Positions 1 to 8,530 of a DNA stretch of 64,000 nt are shown piece by piece. The translations under genes were made by a program, and so were the position numbers. Every line of letters begins with the position of its first letter. Position 1 is the first letter of the stretch. Source of the stretch: Wenyingzhuangia sp. 2_MG-2023 (GTDB taxonomy: Bacteria > Bacteroidota > Bacteroidia > Flavobacteriales > Flavobacteriaceae); NCBI RefSeq assembly GCF_030548295.1, contig NZ_JAUOSB010000006.1:62001-126000 (forward strand), in the 5' to 3' direction. The notes beneath the pieces were generated by a model, which had not been told where the DNA came from, ran no database searches, and was given only the letters and a program-made list of their open reading frames with translations.

Positions 1-551
1 TCACCAATGCTTACTTGGCACTCTTTTAATTTTTTAATAATGGCTTTTCCTGCTTTGTCTTCTTTGGTTCCTGCAGAAATGGTGTCCGAACAAACAATCA
101 CAGAAGCTTTAAGTCCTTTTCCTGTTTTTTTATGAAAGGTAGATTTACCACCTCTTTTTTCTAACAATTTAATACAACCTATCTCTACTTGTTTGTCAAT
201 AGGTTTTAGCATGTCATACATGTTTATTGCTACAACACTTGCTCCGTGCATAGCTTCTACTTCAACCCCTGTTTTGTAAATCGTTTTTACGGTCATTAAA
301 ACAGTAATTTCCAGTCCATTTATTTGATACTCTACTCCAGTAAATTCAATAGGTAACGGATGACAATCTGGTAATAAATAAGGAGTTTGTTTGATTCCCA
401 ACAGCCCAGCAGCACGACTCATTTCAAACACATCTCCTTTAGGAACGGTTCTGTTGTTAATAGCGTCAATAGTTTCTTGCTTGCTAACAAGCACAATTGC
501 TTGGGCTGTTGCGGTTCTTAGGGTGTTGCTTTTATGTGTGATGTCAACCAT
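1..551 (-). CDS. moaCB: MoaC-MoaB fusion, molybdenum cofactor biosynthesis (partial, cut by the window edge)
   Basis: Translating the minus strand from the ATG at 551 gives about 183 codons that run off the left edge. The first ~150 residues are MoaC (cyclic pyranopterin monophosphate synthase): PDCHPLP matches the catalytic His segment, KTGVEVEAMH and MYDMLKPIDK match the segment with the conserved Asp and Lys, and GGKS follows. Right after it begins a MoaB/MogA molybdopterin adenylyltransferase domain (ASVIVCSDTISAG). So one protein would form cPMP from the radical-SAM product and later adenylylate molybdopterin. Such MoaC/MoaB fusions are known in Bacteroidota. It is the last visible gene of the nitrate reductase operon; moaA is not in the window and may lie to the left. 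The MoaB half cannot be checked beyond its start. Confidence 0.9.
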   Translation of the reverse strand, partial: MVDITHKSNTLRTATAQAIVLVSKQETIDAINNRTVPKGDVFEMSRAAGLLGIKQTPYLLPDCHPLPIEFTGVEYQINGLEITVLMTVKTIYKTGVEVEAMHGASVVAINMYDMLKPIDKQVEIGCIKLLEKRGGKSTFHKKTGKGLKASVIVCSDTISAGTKEDKAGKAIIKKLKECQVSIG

Positions 552-618
552 GTTCGAAGCTTTTGGCGTTTTGTGTTTTTGTGTAATGAGTTAATAATTA
601 GGGGCTAAAGTCTAATGT

Positions 619-1053
619 CTAGGAGTTTACTTTCCATTGATGTGTTTCGTCTTCAAAGATTTCTTTCCCGAAAATTGGACTTTCAGCTTTGATGGTCTCA
701 ACCAAGTATTCCAATGCTTTCATAGCTTCTTTTCTTCTAGGTGAAGAGACAAAAACAAACAAGCAAATTTCTCCTGCTTTTACAGTTCCTAAACTGTGAT
801 AAATGTGCATACAGGTAAGTTCAAATTTAACAAAAGTAGTTTCTCTAATTTCGTCAAATTTTAAATTGGCCATTTCTTCGTAAGCTGTATAATCAATAGC
901 AGCTACGGTTTTACCTTTTATTTCATCAGCTCTCACTTGACCTAAAAAAATATCATGAGCTCCAATAGTTGTTTTTGTTTGGTGTTTGGTAATAGAATTT
1001 GCAATAAAATCAGGAGTAATGGCTCCTTTTATAAAAACATTTTTTTTCTTCAT
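619..1053 (-). CDS. moaE: Molybdopterin synthase catalytic subunit MoaE
   Basis: The 144-residue protein has the usual MoaE length. SSPRRKEAMKALEYLVETIK matches the conserved S-x-H/R-R-x-x-A helix, and SPIFGKE matches the family P-I-W-K-K-E segment that carries the catalytic lysine. MoaE binds precursor Z (cPMP) and, with thiocarboxylated MoaD, inserts the two dithiolene sulfurs to make molybdopterin in the cytoplasm. The gene sits between moaD and moaCB with short gaps (39 and 67 bp), in the same direction, so it is very likely co-transcribed. No deletion or frameshift is visible. Confidence 0.93.
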   Translation of the reverse strand: MKKKNVFIKGAITPDFIANSITKHQTKTTIGAHDIFLGQVRADEIKGKTVAAIDYTAYEEMANLKFDEIRETTFVKFELTCMHIYHSLGTVKAGEICLFVFVSSPRRKEAMKALEYLVETIKAESPIFGKEIFEDETHQWKVNS

Positions 1054-1092
1054 TTTCCTCCTGTTTTATATACGATTGATGGGCAAAGATAA

Positions 1093-1335
1093 TCAACCTC
1101 CTGCAAATGGAGGTAAAAATGCCAATTCATCTCTATCGTTGATTTTTGTAGATTTCTCTTGTATTTGTTGGTTTAATGCAATGTTGTAGGTAATGTTTGC
1201 TAAACTAGGATATTTGTTCTGTAAAATTTTTTCTAGATCTTTTATTGTTGGATCAAGAGCTTCAATAGCAACTACTTCGGAGTTGGTTAGCGTGTTTTCT
1301 ACTACCATTCCAAAATATTTTACGGTTACTAACAT
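1093..1335 (-). CDS. moaD: Molybdopterin synthase sulfur-carrier subunit MoaD
   Basis: An 80-residue ubiquitin-like protein of the MoaD/ThiS family. It ends in PPFAGG, the C-terminal Gly-Gly that is adenylylated and converted to a thiocarboxylate, and this is the decisive mark. N-terminal VTVKYFGMV and the ALNQQI segment fit the beta-grasp fold. Its ATG at 1335 overlaps the end of mobA by 7 bp, which points to translational coupling. It partners MoaE encoded just downstream. No MoeB-like activating enzyme is encoded in this window. Confidence 0.92.
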   Translation of the reverse strand: MLVTVKYFGMVVENTLTNSEVVAIEALDPTIKDLEKILQNKYPSLANITYNIALNQQIQEKSTKINDRDELAFLPPFAGG

Positions 1336-1922
1336 ATATTGTATTGTTTTAGGTCTACAGGTGTATTGATGTTTACAAGCTTTGGTTTTATTTCATCACT
1401 TGCTATTAGGGTTTTACAATTTAATTGCTCTAGTACAAAACGCAATTGATGAATTTTATTTTGGACAGCTAGTTCAAATATATTTATGCATTTTTTATGG
1501 TACATAGCAATGAGTGGTGTTGTTTTAGTATTAACAATGTATTGTACTACATCGTAACAGTTATTACGTTCTTTTAGCAAGGGTTTAAAAACTTCTAAAT
1601 CTACTTTTGGAGCATCACAACTTACTATAATGTTGTAATCTGTTTTGCTAGCTTTTAGTCCCGAGTATACACCAGCAACGGGACCAAAATTAGACACGCA
1701 GTCAGGAATTCTTTTCACTCCAAATCTATCGTAATTTTCATTGTTACTAATGATGATAATTTCATCAACAATAGGAGATAGGCTGTTGATGATGTGTTGG
1801 GTAAAGGTGATTTGGTTAAGCGTAATAAAACCCTTATCCGTTCCCATACGAGCGCTTTTTCCTCCTGCTAGAATGATCCCAGTAATGTTTTTTTCCATGG
1901 TGTCAATCTTAAATTTAATCAA
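1329..1922 (-). CDS. mobA: Molybdenum cofactor guanylyltransferase MobA
   Basis: A 197-residue nucleotidyltransferase. The N-terminal motif ILAGGKSARMGTDKG is the MobA signature for GTP binding; PVAGVYSGLKAS and SCDAP (usual CDMP) are the next conserved blocks. MobA transfers GMP to Mo-molybdopterin to make the MGD form needed by nitrate reductases of the NasA/NapA type, which fits the operon. The ATG at 1922 overlaps the moeA end by 8 bp; an internal ATG eight codons later (1898) would also keep the whole domain, and I cannot decide between them. Confidence 0.93.
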   Translation of the reverse strand: MIKFKIDTMEKNITGIILAGGKSARMGTDKGFITLNQITFTQHIINSLSPIVDEIIIISNNENYDRFGVKRIPDCVSNFGPVAGVYSGLKASKTDYNIIVSCDAPKVDLEVFKPLLKERNNCYDVVQYIVNTKTTPLIAMYHKKCINIFELAVQNKIHQLRFVLEQLNCKTLIASDEIKPKLVNINTPVDLKQYNIC

Positions 1923-3108
1923 TTAGAAAAGTTTTGACCACTTCTCCTTTTTTATAGGTTCTTACTCCCTCATTTAAATAAATTAGGGCATTTGCTTTGG
2001 CAAAAGTATTGAGCATGGCAGAGCTTTGACTTCCTAAAATCTGAACTCCTGTACCGTTTGTATTTGCTTTTAAAAATTCTCCTCTAATCCCTTTCTTATC
2101 GTAATCGTTTTCTAGTATATGGTCAATTGTGTTTTTTTGATATGCTGGATTTCCAATAAATTTTTGCAATGCAGACTCAATATAAATGTAATAACACGTT
2201 AATGCAGATGCAGGATTTCCGGGCAAAGCAAAAATGATTGTCTTGTTGTTTTTTCCCAAAAACATCGGTTTTCCAGGCTTCTGCTTTATTTTGTAGAAAA
2301 TCTGTTCTGTGTTTAATTCTAACAATGCTTTTCCAACAAAATCATAATCTCCAACAGAAATTCCACCAGAAATAAGCACAAAATCATTTTCTTGAATAGC
2401 TGTGTTTAAACTTTCTTTTGTAGCTGTGTAGTCATCTTTTACTTTGGTGATGCTAATATTGGTAAATCCTTTTTTAAGCAAAGCACTTTGAAGCATTATA
2501 GCGTTACTTTCATAAATTTGACCAGATTCTAAGGAGGTTCCAGGAGTAGCCAATTCGTTTCCTGTAACTACAATTGTAATTTTTGGTTTGTTGTATACTT
2601 CTACTTCTGTAATTCCTAAAGTTGCTAAAAAACCAATAGCTGCTGGATTTAGTTTTTCTCCTTTTTGTAATGCAATTTGGTTTTGTTGAATTTGCTCCCC
2701 CATCAAACGAATGTTTTTGTTTTTGCTAAGGATGTCGTCTATTGTCAACACATTTTCTTTGACAGAAGTGTTTTCTTGCATGATGACTGCATTGGCATTG
2801 GGTGGAGTAGGAGCACCGGTAAAAATTCTTACGGCTTCTCCAATATTCAATATTCGTTGCTTGTTGTCTCCCGCTTTGATTTCATCTACCAAAACAAAAT
2901 CATTTTGATGTGTCTCATCAAACAAAACAGCATAACCATCCATAGCCGATTGATGAAATGGAGGCATGTTGATAGGAGCATGAATGTCCTTGGCTAAAAA
3001 TAAATCCAAAGCCGCTAATAGTGGTGTTTTTTTTACACATCCAAAAGGAGTGGTATGTTGTACCAATTCCATTGCTTCTTCAATGCTAACCATAAAATTT
3101 TTATCCAT
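1915..3108 (-). CDS. moeA: Molybdopterin molybdenumtransferase MoeA
   Basis: The 397-residue protein has MoeA length. Visible motifs: HQSAMDGYAV near residue 55, a central MoeA/MogA-like domain with GGISVGDYDFVGK, KPGKPMFLG, and ALPGNPAS, followed by a C-terminal beta domain. MoeA inserts molybdate into adenylylated molybdopterin. It lies between the rubredoxin protein (36 bp away) and mobA (overlapping), completing the late steps of Mo-cofactor assembly in one operon with their client enzyme. Confidence 0.95.
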   Translation of the reverse strand: MDKNFMVSIEEAMELVQHTTPFGCVKKTPLLAALDLFLAKDIHAPINMPPFHQSAMDGYAVLFDETHQNDFVLVDEIKAGDNKQRILNIGEAVRIFTGAPTPPNANAVIMQENTSVKENVLTIDDILSKNKNIRLMGEQIQQNQIALQKGEKLNPAAIGFLATLGITEVEVYNKPKITIVVTGNELATPGTSLESGQIYESNAIMLQSALLKKGFTNISITKVKDDYTATKESLNTAIQENDFVLISGGISVGDYDFVGKALLELNTEQIFYKIKQKPGKPMFLGKNNKTIIFALPGNPASALTCYYIYIESALQKFIGNPAYQKNTIDHILENDYDKKGIRGEFLKANTNGTGVQILGSQSSAMLNTFAKANALIYLNEGVRTYKKGEVVKTFLID

Positions 3109-3144
3109 GCTATTTTGTTCTGAAAGGAGAATAAAATTAAGGAT

Positions 3145-4587
3145 TTATTTTTGGAGAACTGCTTGTTGAAATGTGTTTTTTGGTGCTCCACATAAATTAC
3201 AAGTATAATCGCTAGGCAAATCCTCAAAAGCAACTCCAGGTTCTATGTTTGCTTCGGCATCTCCAATTTCTTCATCATATACAGTCATGCAATCTTTACA
3301 TTGGTGAACTTTGTTTTCAGAAATTCCTGTGTCTTTGTTTTCTTTTGGTTTTTCAATGTTTTCTGAGTTGGAATCTAGTTGTAAAAAGTACAATTGACTC
3401 AACTTCATCAATAATCCTGGCAATTCAATTTCTTCTACATTTTGAGCGTATGGAATGTATTCTCTAGTATTTGGATTGAAGTTTTTACAGTACAATACAT
3501 TGTATGAGTTGATGGTTTCAAACTCATTGGCCATTTTTGGAGATGGATTTTTTTCGATAATCATAGAAGTAAAATACTGTGGATGTTCGCTTCTATCATG
3601 GTATCCAAACGTCAAGCCATACGTGCTAATATCATTTTGATCAAAAGATTTTACAATGAATCGTTTTAGTTTCAAAGCTTCAGGATCGTTAACTGGTAAA
3701 TGCCAGTTCAATTCTAATGAAGAATGACGAACATTGATTCCTCGTTGCCCTAAAAATTTTTCCATCATAAATTTGTACTCCTTTTCTATTCCTTTTACAA
3801 TGAAAGATTTCCATGGAGTGATACAAATTCTACTGATTCTGTAATCCATACAAAAATCACAAAACTCGTCTAAAAAATTGATGTCATATTTATTATTTCT
3901 CCAATACAATCCTAACCAATATTGACTGATTCCCATTTTGTTCATTCCTTCATAATAAGGAAATGGTTTGTGTGGAATGTTTAACGGTTCAGTAATTACT
4001 TTGTTGTTAGAATCTACCAATTCATTAATTCGGTTGTACAAATCTTGAACATTATCATAATTTTGGTATTCATTCTCTATAGCTTCAGCTATTTTGGAAA
4101 TGTTCCAAGTAAATACCAAAACAGGGTAATTGATGTCTTTGTTCCAACCAGGAAGATTTAAATTTAAATACCAATAATCTTCATTTTTAGAAGCAATAAA
4201 ATTCAAGTGTCCGTTGTAAATAGGAATCAAATTCTGTTGAGGGTCAACCAAGTTGATTTTAAGGGTAGGATTGTACTTGAATTCCTCATGAAGGTATAAA
4301 TAAGTTGTACCACTTAACCACGATGTTTGAGAGAAAACATCGGTACAAACATAGGAAGAAACAATGTTTTGAAACTTAAGGTTTTGTTCAATATCTTGTT
4401 TGAATTCTGGAAAATAGGTTTTTAATAAGTGTTCTTGGTTTTCTTTTACGGGTAATAAAATATCTTGTCTAGAACCAAAGCTAATACTTTCTAGATTGAG
4501 GGCTTTGGCTAGTTGAATTACTTGTTTTAACTCATTAGGAGTCGTCACTCCACCTTTGATAAATATTCTTTTTAATGTCTCTACCAT
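3145..4587 (-). CDS. Sulfite/nitrite reductase-like protein with C-terminal rubredoxin domain
   Basis: A 480-residue protein with two parts. Residues 1 to ~400 look like the ferredoxin-like and siroheme-binding halves of a sulfite/nitrite reductase, but I find no C-x5-C ... C-x3-C siroheme/[4Fe-4S] ligand set, so this part is probably not catalytic. Residues ~430-475 are a rubredoxin: CKDC, VYDEEIGD, then CNLCG, the four cysteines for one iron. The gene ends the 4-bp gap after the nitrate reductase fusion, so the two are surely co-translated. A likely role is electron delivery to, or assembly of, the neighbouring reductase. The role is inferred; the rubredoxin call is firm. Confidence 0.8.
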   Translation of the reverse strand: MVETLKRIFIKGGVTTPNELKQVIQLAKALNLESISFGSRQDILLPVKENQEHLLKTYFPEFKQDIEQNLKFQNIVSSYVCTDVFSQTSWLSGTTYLYLHEEFKYNPTLKINLVDPQQNLIPIYNGHLNFIASKNEDYWYLNLNLPGWNKDINYPVLVFTWNISKIAEAIENEYQNYDNVQDLYNRINELVDSNNKVITEPLNIPHKPFPYYEGMNKMGISQYWLGLYWRNNKYDINFLDEFCDFCMDYRISRICITPWKSFIVKGIEKEYKFMMEKFLGQRGINVRHSSLELNWHLPVNDPEALKLKRFIVKSFDQNDISTYGLTFGYHDRSEHPQYFTSMIIEKNPSPKMANEFETINSYNVLYCKNFNPNTREYIPYAQNVEEIELPGLLMKLSQLYFLQLDSNSENIEKPKENKDTGISENKVHQCKDCMTVYDEEIGDAEANIEPGVAFEDLPSDYTCNLCGAPKNTFQQAVLQK

Positions 4588-4591
4588 TTTA

Positions 4592-7500
4592 CTATGCGTT
4601 AACAGGTGTTAATGATTCTTTCAAAATGTCTCTTACTTCGGGTTTGCAACTTCCACAACCCAAACCAGCTCCCGTGGTTTTGCACAATTCGGCAAAATCT
4701 GTACAACCTCCAGCAATGGCTTGTTTTAAATTTCCGTCTCCAACTTGACTGCAAGAACAAACTAATTTCCCTATTACAGGTTCTCCTCCACCACTACCAC
4801 GTAGCAATTCGTCTCGTTTGTCAGACAATTCCACACGGTCTTCTATTAGGGTCTTAAATTCTGCAAATTCTTTTTTATCTCCCATCAATACAGCTCCTAC
4901 CAAAATATCGTCTTTTACCACACATTTTTTATAGTAGCGTTTGCGTTCGTCTGTCAATACAATTTGTTCGTAAGATTTGTCTCCTTTCGGAATTTCAATG
5001 TTACCTATACTACACAAATCTAAGTTTTCAAACTTTAAAATATTCATCAATACAGAACCTTCGTAAATGCTACCTAAATCTCCAAGAATGTATTTAGCAG
5101 CGATGTCTGCTTGTTGTTCTGCAGCAGATGTAATACCAAACAACCAACCGCCGAATTGAGCAATTTCTCCCAAAGCAAAAATACTTGGATCTGTAGATTG
5201 TAGATGTTGGTTTACCTCAACACCTCTACCACAATTTAGTTTGATGGCTCTTGCTAGTTCAATATTAGGAATGGTTCCAATAGCGTATACAATCGCATTG
5301 GTTTTGATGACTTTTCCAGTTTTTAATCGAACTTCTAACTCGGTTTCTTTTGCGGTTTCAAAAACAGTATCTACTTCATTATTGTAATGTACTTGAATAC
5401 CTCTTTCCGCAACATCTTGTCCTAATAATCTACTAGATATCAAATCCAATTGACGTTCCATCAATCGGTTGGCACGTTGAATAATGCTCGATTTTACATC
5501 TATTTTAGACAAAGAAGCTGCGAGTTCTAAACCTAACAAACCACCACCAACAATAGTTACGTGTTGTTCGTTGTCTGGTAATCCTGTCTTTTTAAGATGG
5601 CTTTTAAGGTCATCTGCATCTTTTTTAGTACGCATGGTAAAAGCTCCAGGCATGTCTAATTTGTAGTTTTTAGGTACAAAAGCTCTACTACCTGTTGCCA
5701 TGATTAATAGATCGTAAGAATGTGTTTTTCCGTTACTGTCTACAATTGTTTTTTCTTCTCTGTTGATGTGTTCAATACTACAATTAGCATGTAAGGTTAC
5801 GTTTAGTTTGTCTAATTCACCTTCTTTTATTTTTTGCAATTGGTCCCAAGTCATCTCCTCGTTGATGTATTCTGGCAACATCACACGATTGTAAAAAGGG
5901 TAAGGCTCTAAAGAGAAAACATCAATTTCGTCTTCAAAATTATGTTCTCTATAGGTTTGTATAAATCTATAAGAAGCAGATCCAGCTCCAATCAAACAGA
6001 TTTTTTGTTTTTCTTTTTTGAATTTGGTAACTTCTGCTACGGCATGTTTAAAATCCGGTTCGCTAGAAATTGGGTCTATCAATTCATTGGTAAGATTGTT
6101 GGCACGACCAAAATCACTACCCGAAACCCTACCAAAGTGCATTGGCATAAATACAGATCCTTTTTTGATATCTTTATTAATTACTGCTTTTACACGAGTA
6201 GTTCCTCTTCCGTTTTTTACAACCACAATAGTTCCTTCTTCCACACCTCTAGCTTTGGCATCGTCTTCATGCATTTCCACATAAGGTCCATCAATATGTG
6301 TTAACAAGCGTTTTACTTTTCCCGTTTTTGTTCTTGTGTGCCATTGGTCACGAATACGACCAGTGTTTAATATCAAAGGGAGTTCTTCTGTAGGCTGTTC
6401 TGATTGATTGTAAATATTTTGAGCAGCATTAAAATTCGCTTTTCCGCTTGGGGTGTAGAATTTTTTGTCAGTAAACAACCTAGGGGTTCCTAAACTATCT
6501 TTGGTAGGAACAGGCCACTGAATGGTTCCGTTGTCTTTTAGTTTTTGATAAGACAAGCCGCTAATGTCAATGTTAGTTCCTTTGGTCATTTGACAGTATT
6601 CTTGGTAAACTTCTTCAGTGTTTTTGTAATCAAATCCTTTGTATTGCATGGCTTGTGCAAATTTCCATAAGATTTCGGCATCGGGTAAAGCTTCCCCAGG
6701 AGGATCGATACCTTTTTCTAAATAAGAAATTCTTCGTTCAGAATTAGACATGGTTCCTTCTTTTTCCAACCAGCCAGCAGCAGGTAATAACAAGTCTGCA
6801 AACTTGGTGGTTTCAGAATTGTGTGAAATGTCTTGAACAACTACAAATTTTGCTTTTTTTAGTGCTCTTTCTATTTTGTTAGAGTTTGGCAAACTTACCA
6901 CAGGATTGGTACAAATAATCCAAATAGCTTTTAAATCTCCTTTGTCTAGAGCATCAAACATTTTGGTGGCAGTATATCCTGGTTTTGGGTTGATGGGATT
7001 GCTATTCCAAAAATCGGAAACTTCTTTTCTGTGCACAGCATCGTCTAAGTTTTTGTGAACAGCTAATAAATTAGCCATTCCTCCAACTTCACGTCCTCCC
7101 ATAGCATTGGGCTGTCCTGTTAATGAGAAAGGTCCAGATCCGGGTTTTCCTATTTGTCCCGTTACTAAAGAAATGTTTAATAAGGATACGTTTTTGTCAA
7201 CACCAATAATACTTTGGTTTAGCCCCATGGTCCACATGCTAATGAAACCTTTAGCGTCTCCAATATATTTTGCTGCAAGTTTGATGTCGTCTAAAGAAAC
7301 ATCACAAATTTTAGCTGCATCTTCTAGAGATGTTTCAAAAACTTGTTTTTTTACGTCTTCAAAATTGTTGGTGTAGTTTTCTATAAAATTATAATCTGCT
7401 TTTCCTGTTTCTAACAATTCACGAACAATAGCATTATTCAAAACAACATCCGTTCCTTGCTGAATTTGTAAATGCAAATCGGCAATAGCGGCAGTTTGTG

Positions 7501-8122
7501 TTTTTCTAGGATCTACAACAATAAATTTAGTGTCTGGATTCGCTTCTTTATGATTTTCTAATCTTCTGTATAAAATAGGGTGACACCAAGCAGGATTGGC
7601 TCCTGTAATTAAAAATGTATCTGCCAATTCAATATCTGCATAAGCAATAGGTACAGAATCTTCACCCAATGCTTTTTTGTATCCTACAACAGCAGAACTC
7701 ATACACAATCTAGAGTTGGTGTCTACATTGTTAGTTCCTATAAAACCTTTGGTTAGTTTGTTGACCAAATAATATTCTTCTGTCAAACATTGCCCTGATA
7801 CGTAAAAACCTACGCTGTCTGGCCCGTGTTTTTTGATGATAGATTTAAATACCGCTGCAGCTCTGTCAAAAGCAGTATCCCAAGAAACTCTTTTTAAAGG
7901 ATGGTTTTTACTCCATTTCATTTCTGGGTATAATATCCTATCTGTAGTATCTTGTGCTACATAATGTAAATTCATCCCTTTAGAGCAAAGCATACCCATG
8001 TTTACAGGATTCTCAGTATCTCCTTTTACTTTTAAGATTCCGTTAACGTCTTTATCGACAATGATTCCGCAACCGACTCCACAGTAAGAACAGGTTGATT
8101 TGTATGATGTATTTATAGACAT
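4592..8122 (-). CDS. nasA: Assimilatory nitrate reductase fused to NirB-like FAD domain and BFD [2Fe-2S] domain
   Basis: A 1176-residue, three-part protein. Residues 1-690 are a molybdopterin oxidoreductase of the NasA/NapA type: C11, C14, C18 and C46 hold an N-terminal [4Fe-4S] cluster, and C140 in RLCMSSA is the expected Mo ligand; the molydopterin dinucleotide-binding domain is near 570-690. Residues ~705-1110 are a pyridine nucleotide-disulfide oxidoreductase-like FAD/NAD(P)H module (GAGSAS, IVGGGLLGLELAAS, YAIGTIPNIELA) like the N-terminus of NirB. Residues ~1120-1165 are a BFD-like domain (CSC ... CGSC). The fusion would pass electrons from NAD(P)H through FAD and [2Fe-2S] to Mo and reduce nitrate to nitrite in the cytoplasm. 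There is no Tat signal. It heads the operon. Confidence 0.93.
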   Translation of the reverse strand: MSINTSYKSTCSYCGVGCGIIVDKDVNGILKVKGDTENPVNMGMLCSKGMNLHYVAQDTTDRILYPEMKWSKNHPLKRVSWDTAFDRAAAVFKSIIKKHGPDSVGFYVSGQCLTEEYYLVNKLTKGFIGTNNVDTNSRLCMSSAVVGYKKALGEDSVPIAYADIELADTFLITGANPAWCHPILYRRLENHKEANPDTKFIVVDPRKTQTAAIADLHLQIQQGTDVVLNNAIVRELLETGKADYNFIENYTNNFEDVKKQVFETSLEDAAKICDVSLDDIKLAAKYIGDAKGFISMWTMGLNQSIIGVDKNVSLLNISLVTGQIGKPGSGPFSLTGQPNAMGGREVGGMANLLAVHKNLDDAVHRKEVSDFWNSNPINPKPGYTATKMFDALDKGDLKAIWIICTNPVVSLPNSNKIERALKKAKFVVVQDISHNSETTKFADLLLPAAGWLEKEGTMSNSERRISYLEKGIDPPGEALPDAEILWKFAQAMQYKGFDYKNTEEVYQEYCQMTKGTNIDISGLSYQKLKDNGTIQWPVPTKDSLGTPRLFTDKKFYTPSGKANFNAAQNIYNQSEQPTEELPLILNTGRIRDQWHTRTKTGKVKRLLTHIDGPYVEMHEDDAKARGVEEGTIVVVKNGRGTTRVKAVINKDIKKGSVFMPMHFGRVSGSDFGRANNLTNELIDPISSEPDFKHAVAEVTKFKKEKQKICLIGAGSASYRFIQTYREHNFEDEIDVFSLEPYPFYNRVMLPEYINEEMTWDQLQKIKEGELDKLNVTLHANCSIEHINREEKTIVDSNGKTHSYDLLIMATGSRAFVPKNYKLDMPGAFTMRTKKDADDLKSHLKKTGLPDNEQHVTIVGGGLLGLELAASLSKIDVKSSIIQRANRLMERQLDLISSRLLGQDVAERGIQVHYNNEVDTVFETAKETELEVRLKTGKVIKTNAIVYAIGTIPNIELARAIKLNCGRGVEVNQHLQSTDPSIFALGEIAQFGGWLFGITSAAEQQADIAAKYILGDLGSIYEGSVLMNILKFENLDLCSIGNIEIPKGDKSYEQIVLTDERKRYYKKCVVKDDILVGAVLMGDKKEFAEFKTLIEDRVELSDKRDELLRGSGGGEPVIGKLVCSCSQVGDGNLKQAIAGGCTDFAELCKTTGAGLGCGSCKPEVRDILKESLTPVNA

Positions 8123-8151
8123 GAGATTTGTTTTAAAATAGAATGCTTACG

Positions 8152-8194
8152 CAAATATATAAAAAATTACGTATGCATTACGTATATGTACGTA
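8152..8194 (-). promoter_or_regulatory. Nitrate reductase operon promoter with three TACGTA boxes
   Basis: On the minus strand a TATATTTG box (8152-8159) matches the Bacteroidota -7 consensus TAnnTTTG, about 30 bp before the nasA ATG. Upstream lie three TACGTA boxes at 8168-8173, 8179-8184 and 8189-8194, spaced 11 and 10 bp, about one helical turn. No -33 TTG is obvious, as expected for an activator-dependent promoter. The link to the FNR-like regulator at 15004 is an inference. Confidence 0.6.
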
Positions 8195-8249
8195 GTTTTG
8201 TTTGTCCGTTTCTTTCAGCTGATGATAAAATAGGTTGTTTTTTTGGAAT

Positions 8250-8281
8250 AAAAAAGCTCAAATGAAATGAATCATTTGAGC
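8250..8281 (-). terminator. Rho-independent terminator, minus strand
   Basis: Perfect 10-bp arms GCTCAAATGA (8256-8265) and TCATTTGAGC (8272-8281) with a 6-base loop, followed on the minus strand by a T run. It stands 250 bp downstream of the globin gene, so it probably ends that transcript before the nitrate reductase promoter. Confidence 0.75.
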
Positions 8282-8530
8282 TACAAAATTGAATTATAAA
8301 AACGAAAAATGGAATTTTATTTTAGGGCATTCGCACTCCAATCATGTGATTGTAATTGAGCATGATGCTTGTGGTTTCTGTATCAAGAAACTAAATATTT
8401 TGCATACTTTATAAGTGGTTTTTCTCTAAAAAAAATCTTCTAGTAGATGATGATAAGAGAAAGAAATAAAGATGTTTTTTTTAAGTTTAATTTGATGTTT
8501 TCCATGTTGAATTTTTTAAATAAATATTTT
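8282..8530. other. Gene-poor stretch with a possible decayed small ORF
   Basis: No confident gene. On the minus strand an ATG at 8506 opens a 21-codon ORF (to 8441) whose product starts MENIKLNLKKTS and then is hydrophobic. The same frame continues through two stops (8441 and about 8384) to a last stop near 8322. It could be the remnant of a ~60-residue membrane peptide gene, or only the 3' untranslated part of the globin transcript. Confidence 0.25.

Noticed and set aside
391-594. Plus-strand ORF of 67 codons
   Set aside because: It lies opposite the moaC coding region, has no family similarity and is explained as a shadow frame.
5942-6304. Plus-strand ORF of 120 codons inside the nitrate reductase gene
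   Set aside because: It is antisense to a strongly conserved coding region and its sequence has the composition of a reverse-frame shadow.
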